Shown: in pieces, positions 60,045 through 64,000 of the stretch
How positions within the stretch are numbered: the first letter of the stretch is position 1
How the letters are laid out: each line of letters begins with the position of its first letter
DNA from: Thermohalobaculum sp039027855
Lineage (GTDB): Bacteria > Pseudomonadota > Alphaproteobacteria > Rhodobacterales > Rhodobacteraceae
NCBI GenBank assembly: GCA_039027855.1
Contig: JBCCJI010000015.1
Span: 31,802 to 95,801 of the forward strand
DNA length: 64,000 nt
Direction of reading: 5' to 3'
Notes under the pieces: model-generated
Seen by the model: the letters and a program-made list of their open reading frames with translations, nothing else
What the model was told of the DNA's origin: nothing
The model's database searches: none
Position numbers and translations under genes: made by a program

Positions 60045-62610
60045 GGGCGAGCCCTCCGTCGAGGCGGTCGATCAGTCGGGCATGCCGCGCGCCGATTCGG
60101 TCATAGCCATGTGCCTCCACCGTGGCCCGCCGCGCCCGCTCGCGAAGCGCACGGATCGCAGGGCTGGCCGCGAGAACGATGAGCGCCTCGGCGAGAGCTT
60201 CGACCGTCAGGCTGGGTAGGCCCATGGCGATGGGGTGGATGTCGCGCAGCACGGCGCTGTCAGAACAGAGAATGGGCCGGTTGAGCGACAGGGCGATGCG
60301 CGCGGCGCCGGTGGCACTCTCGCTCGACGGGCCGTAGGGGAAGCAGAGGATATCGCAGCCGGCGAGGCGGTTGCGCACACGGTCTTCGTCTAGGAAGCGG
60401 AAATCCGTCTCCACGGCGTCCTCGACGCCGAGGGCGGCGATCGTCGCCTCAACCCGCGCTCGTTCGCGCCGCGACACGCGATCGCCCCGCGCGCAGGTGA
60501 GCAGCCGCAGTCTGAGCATCGGCGCATGCATCCGCGCCCGCGCCAGTGCCTCGACCAGCAGGGGTATGTTCTTGTGCGGGTAGAGAAAGCCGAAAGTGCC
60601 GACGGTGACATGCGCAGGGTCGGGCGGCCTCGCCTCGGGCGGCGGGAGAATACCGTGCGGAATGACCACGGCAGCCGCGTGGTTGCGCTTCTCGATCAGG
60701 GCACGATCCGCCTCGGTATGGACGATCACCGCATCGAATGCCGCGAGCCACTTGGCGGGCTTCTGAAGCGTCTCGCGCACATTGTGCAGTGTTATCAGTC
60801 TGGTGGCATGCGGACTGGCCGCGATGGCCGGCACGAGCCGTGCCATATCGCCGTCGGAGAAATGACCGGGATGATGCTGGAACCAGAGGACGCGAGTGCG
60901 CCCGCCATCGCCGGAGCCCGCGCTGTGGTGGACGCCTTCGCAGGGCGTGGGGCTGTCCGTCGTACCCTGCGCGGCACCGGAGGCGATATCGGCGGCCAGA
61001 CGGTCGAGGGCGGCGCCGGTATAGCCCCAGGAGCGCGTCACCGGGAGATCGTCGCGCAGCGCAATCATCGCTGCGTCATCGTCGAGCAGGCGGGCATGGA
61101 CATGGGCAAGGCGTGGGGCAAGCGCATCCGTCGCGAAGAGATGCGCAGCATAGGTCGCGATGCCGCAGGTCTGGTTCCACGAGCTGACGAGATCGATCGC
61201 GGCCGGGGCGCGCGCGCATTCCGCAGGGCGCCGCATGCCGAGGGAGGCGAGGGCGAGACCGAGACGCTCAGCCACGCGGCGCCAGGTGAAGTGCTCGGCC
61301 AAGAGCCTGCGTCCGGCGGCGGTGCGTCTTTGCGCCTCGGCGCGGTCTTCGAGGGCACGGCGGAGCGCGGCCGCGAGGGCATCGCCATCGGGTTCGGCCC
61401 AGAGTGATCTGCTTCCTGCTATCCCGCCCGCTGTCACATGGGCGTCGGAGGCGACGAGTGTATAGTCGATGAGGAAAGCCGTCTCCTCGCTGCAAAAATC
61501 GGTCTGACCGCTGTAGCCCGTGGTGACGACAGGCACGCCCAGCATCATCGCCTCGGCGAGTGGCAGGCCGAAACCCTCGCCACGCGATGGCGCTGCGAGC
61601 ACATCGGCCTCGCGGATCATCGCGCGCAGCGCCGTGTCGCTGAGCGAGGCCTTGATGACGCGGATCGGTGCGGCGTCAGGGTGGGCCTTGCGCGCCGCAG
61701 CCACGTCGCGCGCGATGGTGTTGTGCGGGTTGTCGAAGGTCTTGATCACCAGTTCGACATTGTCTGCAGCGGTGAAGCCGCGCGCGAAGCTGCGGGCAAG
61801 GATGTCGGCACCCTTGCGCGGAAAGCAGGAGGAGACGTGCAGTATGCGCCGCTTGGCAATCTCGCCCAGACCGTCGGGCGTGGTGCCCTGCCCGGCCCGT
61901 GTGTCGCCCGCTTCCGGGGTTTCGTCGGACGACTGGGTAAGGTGGTCGACGCCATTGCCGATGACTGCCATGGGCACGGTCAGGCCCGAGCGGCGAAAGG
62001 CTTCTTCGACGAAGCTGGCGGTGACTAGCATCAGATCGAGATGGGCATTGAAGTGCTTCACCATGGCAGAGGGGACAACGCTCTCCTCCCAGGCGAAGCA
62101 GACATAGGCGTTAAGCCGCCCGATCATGTCATCAGCCCGGGGCGGCCAGGTGTTGCGCAGATGGATATCGACGCTGTCCCGTGCGGGCGGCGCCGCGAGG
62201 CGTTGCGCGGCGACATCGGGCATCGCAGCAAGATGGGGATCGCTGTCCAGCCCCTCCTCGTCACTATAGATCGAGACATCGATCCCCGCGGCCAGCAGTG
62301 CGCGGGCCAGCTGACGATTGACGATGGCGAGGCTGTAGTCGCCGAGGAAGACACCATCGAAGAACACCCGTTTGCCCTTGAGCGCTGCCAGCGGGTCGTC
62401 GCTGCCGCGCGCGCGGTCGAGCGCATAGGGCGACGGTGGCATGGGTGCCTGCGGAGGGACGGGGAGCGCCGCGGCCACTGCCGCTTGGACAGCGTCATCG
62501 TCACTGCCAGCGGTTTGCGTGGCTGTCTTTTCCGACGCGCCGCCCCGCACGAAGAGGCGTGCAAGGGCAGAGCGTCGCGGTGGTGACAGGCGCTGCTGGC
62601 GGTGCATCAA
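60034..62610 (-). CDS. Double-domain GT4-type glycosyltransferase
   Basis: An 858-residue protein with two GT-B glycosyltransferase units. Unit 1 (about 80-455) has ILHVSSCFPRKGADILARSF and the donor-site motif SRGEGFGLPLAEAMMLGVP. Unit 2 (about 470-850) has SSWNQTCGIATYAAHL, VGTFGFLYPHKNIPLLVEAL and FPYGPSSESATGAARIALSL, an altered donor motif. The first 75 residues are low complexity. Two fused units suggest sequential transfer of two sugars, or one catalytic and one regulatory unit. It is the first gene of the glycan operon. Confidence 0.87.
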   Translation of the reverse strand: MMHRQQRLSPPRRSALARLFVRGGASEKTATQTAGSDDDAVQAAVAAALPVPPQAPMPPSPYALDRARGSDDPLAALKGKRVFFDGVFLGDYSLAIVNRQLARALLAAGIDVSIYSDEEGLDSDPHLAAMPDVAAQRLAAPPARDSVDIHLRNTWPPRADDMIGRLNAYVCFAWEESVVPSAMVKHFNAHLDLMLVTASFVEEAFRRSGLTVPMAVIGNGVDHLTQSSDETPEAGDTRAGQGTTPDGLGEIAKRRILHVSSCFPRKGADILARSFARGFTAADNVELVIKTFDNPHNTIARDVAAARKAHPDAAPIRVIKASLSDTALRAMIREADVLAAPSRGEGFGLPLAEAMMLGVPVVTTGYSGQTDFCSEETAFLIDYTLVASDAHVTAGGIAGSRSLWAEPDGDALAAALRRALEDRAEAQRRTAAGRRLLAEHFTWRRVAERLGLALASLGMRRPAECARAPAAIDLVSSWNQTCGIATYAAHLFATDALAPRLAHVHARLLDDDAAMIALRDDLPVTRSWGYTGAALDRLAADIASGAAQGTTDSPTPCEGVHHSAGSGDGGRTRVLWFQHHPGHFSDGDMARLVPAIAASPHATRLITLHNVRETLQKPAKWLAAFDAVIVHTEADRALIEKRNHAAAVVIPHGILPPPEARPPDPAHVTVGTFGFLYPHKNIPLLVEALARARMHAPMLRLRLLTCARGDRVSRRERARVEATIAALGVEDAVETDFRFLDEDRVRNRLAGCDILCFPYGPSSESATGAARIALSLNRPILCSDSAVLRDIHPIAMGLPSLTVEALAEALIVLAASPAIRALRERARRATVEAHGYDRIGARHARLIDRLDGGLAHAA

Positions 62611-62704
62611 GGGTTCCCGATCAGCCTTGGTGTCTGGGCGTCCCAGCCTGTTTGCGCGATAAGCCTTGCATCGTGGTTAAGCGCCCGACAGGCGAGGCGG
62701 GCTC

Positions 62705-62740
62705 AGCGGTATCGCGGCTGGTCGCCGCAATGAGTCTTGC
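62705..62740 (+). repeat. Dispersed structured repeat, partial copy C
   Basis: The first ~33 bases of the dispersed repeat recur here: AGCGGTATCGCGGCTGGTCG followed by CCGCAATGAGTCTTG. The hairpin GCGGC-TGGTC-GCCGC (62714-62728) keeps the loop and has the G-C version of the varying pair. The remainder of the element is not recognisable. It lies upstream of the glycosyltransferase gene, in the same orientation as copies A and B. Confidence 0.65.
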
Positions 62741-62910
62741 AGGGGTGCTCCTGTCCGGTGCCGGATGAGGCTGTGCGGATCCCAATTTGGGGTTTCATCG
62801 CCTGGCTCTTGGGAGTTGCGCCCGCCTCGCCCGGCCATCGGCGTTCAGCGCGCCGCCAGCTGTGTTCGCGCCATTTTTCATGCGGTTGCTCCCACTGTGA
62901 CGTGACCCGC

Positions 62911-63430
62911 CTAGGTGCGGCCCGCCGCAACCACGTCCGCGCCGTTCTCGCGGTACCACCCGCTGGCATGGGTAGCGGGGTCGAACTCGGTACCGGACCA
63001 GGGTGCGATCTCTCTTTTGTGCGTTTGTCCGTCTTCGCCGCGCGAGGCGCAGGGCGCACCAGCACTGGCGATTGCCTTAAGCGCCGCGCCAGTATCAGAA
63101 AGGCCTTTGATGCCTGCCGAATCGGCGGCCAGGCCCTCGATGATGACACCGTGGGCCATCGGGTCGTGAGCTCGGCTGCAAAGCCGCCGGCGAGAACGGC
63201 GTCTTCGGCCGCACGGGCGTGGACGAGCCGCACGTCACCGTGGCCGTTGCGCGTACTCTGGAGGGCCTTGTCGGTGGTGACCGCGATCACATGGACGCGG
63301 ATACGGTCTCTGCCCGGAAGGCGGGCGGGCGAGGATCATCGAGCCTGGGATTGGCCGTCGAGGTGGTCGCTTGGACAATGATCGACCCACCCCCCGCGCG
63401 CCCGTCTGGCACCGCGGTGAGCCGTGCCAT
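62911..63430 (-). pseudogene. Frameshifted remnant of a tungstate ABC transporter binding protein (tupA-like)
   Basis: Three frames together spell a TupA-type protein. Frame 1 (from the ATG at 63430) gives SIIVQATTSTANPRLDDPRP; frame 2 (from 63290) gives IAVTTDKALQSTRNGHGDVR and LVHARAAEDAVLAGGF; frame 3 (63165 to 62911) gives AGIKGLSDTGAALKAIASAG and SRGEDGQTHKREIAPW before a stop. Breaks lie near 63288 and between about 63150 and 63175. The signal peptide is missing, and about 60-80 C-terminal residues are lost. It cannot make a functional binding protein. The family assignment rests on the ordered matches to TupA motifs from memory. Confidence 0.8.
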
Positions 63431-63496
63431 AAGCGAGTAAGCGCCTTGGCGAGAGGGGGATGGGGCATCGGATCTCAGACTGTGTGCCGGTAGGTC

Positions 63497-63529
63497 GCTG
63501 GTGAGAGGTGGCTGGTGAGAGGTGGCTGG
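63497..63529 (+). repeat. 14-base tandem repeat
   Basis: GCTGGTGAGAGGTG is repeated twice exactly, with a partial third copy (GCTGG). It lies between the tupA and ABC ATPase remnants, at a point where the normal transporter genes are missing, so it may mark a past rearrangement. Confidence 0.75.
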
Positions 63530-63543
63530 CGGCAACTGTTTGC

Positions 63544-63702
63544 TTGGGACTGGCGGCCGGCATGGGGGGCGCTCACGGCGCTGAGCAAAGTCAGCGTCGG
63601 GCTCCTGCCGGCGCCGGTCGGTCCGATGATCGCGGTGATGCCGTAACGTCGAATGCCGAGGTTGCCTGGTCGATCAGCACCGGTCCACGGCGTATCCCGC
63701 AT
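63544..63702 (-). pseudogene. ABC ATPase remnant (tungstate-transporter-like)
   Basis: About 50 residues resemble the start of an ABC ATPase: GITAIIGPTGAGRSPTLTLL followed by SAVSAPHAGR, corresponding to an intact GPNGAGKST-type Walker A. The lysine is replaced by Arg and the following Thr by Pro, and the reading frame then runs into unrelated sequence. No signature or Walker B follows. With the tupA remnant it marks a lost tungstate or similar oxyanion transporter. Confidence 0.6.
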
Positions 63703-63773
63703 CGCGTGACGCCATCGGCGCCGGCGTCACCAGATATCGTGTCACATCGCGTTTAACGCAGGGGCCACGGCTG

Positions 63774-63786
63774 CCCCCCCCCCCCC
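63774..63786 (+). repeat. Homopolymer of 13 C residues
   Basis: An uninterrupted C13 run lies at the junction between decayed transporter sequence and the putative insertion-sequence left end. It could be a slippage hotspot, the target boundary, or a sequencing or assembly artefact. Confidence 0.7.
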
Positions 63787-63946
63787 TGTCTGTTGGCGAA
63801 GTTGTAGTGTCGAGGTTGCGGCAGGGAGCGTGTCGCCCCTTTGGGTGGCGGCCCGTGCGGGAGCAAGGGCGCCTGCCGCATCGCTCTCGGCCTGAACAGG
63901 TGCTTGGGACGCGTGGCCCCGCATGACAGGGACAGGAGCCCTCACC
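63787..63946 (+). mobile_element. Putative IS110-type left end, candidate bridge RNA region
   Basis: This 160-base non-coding stretch directly precedes a short transposase-like start. It can form several hairpins, for example GCCCC-TTT-GGGTGGC (63835-63850 area) and GTGCGG/CCGCAT (63857-63883 area). IS110 elements carry long non-coding ends that are transcribed into bridge RNAs, and this length fits. The assignment depends on the 18 visible transposase codons, so it is tentative. The right end is outside the window. Confidence 0.42.
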
Positions 63947-64000
63947 ATGCCGGACACCGTCATCGGGTGCGGTCTCGCGCGTGACTTCGCCGCCATCCAC
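63947..64000 (+). CDS. Start of an IS110-like transposase (truncated by the window edge)
   Basis: Eighteen codons, MPDTVIGCGLARDFAAIH, are preceded by AGGAG at good spacing. The pattern resembles IS110-family N-termini of the type IIGCDLSRxxIDVH, whose Asp belongs to the DEDD catalytic set. Here that Asp position reads Gly, so this copy could be inactive, or the alignment could be off. Everything downstream is outside the window. Confidence 0.45.
   Translation, partial: MPDTVIGCGLARDFAAIH

Noticed and set aside
62703..63290. An intact 195-residue gene on the minus strand
   Set aside because: Only its first ~40 residues match TupA. The rest is out-of-frame sequence over the remnant's third segment and the flanking non-coding region.

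Overview
The window looks like the chromosome of a marine alphaproteobacterium, most likely Rhodobacterales (roseobacter-like). The reasons are high GC with strong third-position bias, long operons joined by 4-base ATGA or GTGA overlaps, a complete sodium-pumping NADH:quinone reductase, several glycine betaine, dimethylglycine and polyamine-type uptake and demethylation loci, and a bufferin locus arranged as in Caulobacter. No rRNA, tRNA or CRISPR array was seen. One pseudogene region and the edge of an insertion sequence lie at the right end.

Layout. 1-1308: DUF1326/DUF2182 pair (minus). 1467-8489: Dpp-type ABC importer operon ending in an M20 amidohydrolase (minus). 8645-11204: divergent aspartoacylase-like and M81 (MlrC-like) hydrolases. 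11405-15785: metal-stress locus, with NrsF-type anti-sigma and ECF sigma (minus) facing bufA-bufB-bufC-doxX (plus) behind a sigma-F-like promoter. 15813-24192: GFA protein, nqrABCDEF (minus), then divergent apbE-nqrM (plus). 24241-27667: small membrane protein, CBS protein, divergent alkaline phosphatase, PPK2 kinase. 27762-38976: methylated-amine region, with GcvT-type dehydrogenase and PhyH-type dioxygenase (minus) facing an MttB-like methyltransferase and an agmatinase-family hydrolase (plus), then LysR and a betaine-type ABC transporter. 39463-46050: a 2195-residue autotransporter. 46120-49868: two small membrane-associated genes, two tiny VPEID-CTERM peptides and the exosortase E/protease fusion. 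49883-57269: Pot-type ABC importer, a second GcvT-type dehydrogenase and a divergent LysR. 57261-62610: sulfotransferase, TPR, DUF4214-like and double glycosyltransferase genes. 62611-64000: decayed tungstate ABC transporter genes, a C13 tract and the first codons of an IS110-like transposase with its non-coding left end.

How the parts fit. The betaine, Pot and Dpp importers with dehydrogenases, dioxygenase, methyltransferase and hydrolases suggest scavenging of methylated and acylated nitrogen compounds; demethylation would feed the folate C1 pool. ApbE and NqrM mature the Nqr complex encoded next to them. The ECF/NrsF pair probably controls the bufferin operon in response to copper or other metals. 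XrtE would process the VPEID peptides at the inner membrane, while the autotransporter and the glycosyltransferase/sulfotransferase genes point to surface structures.

Most notable signals: the complete bufferin locus with a recognisable promoter and twin palindromes after bufC; a ~215-base intergenic repeat found twice plus a partial third copy, with a compensatory base change in a hairpin; two exosortase substrates that are almost nothing but sorting signal; the PhyH/GcvT-dehydrogenase//MttB/ureohydrolase cluster of unknown substrate; and the IS110-like left end, where a bridge RNA would be expected.
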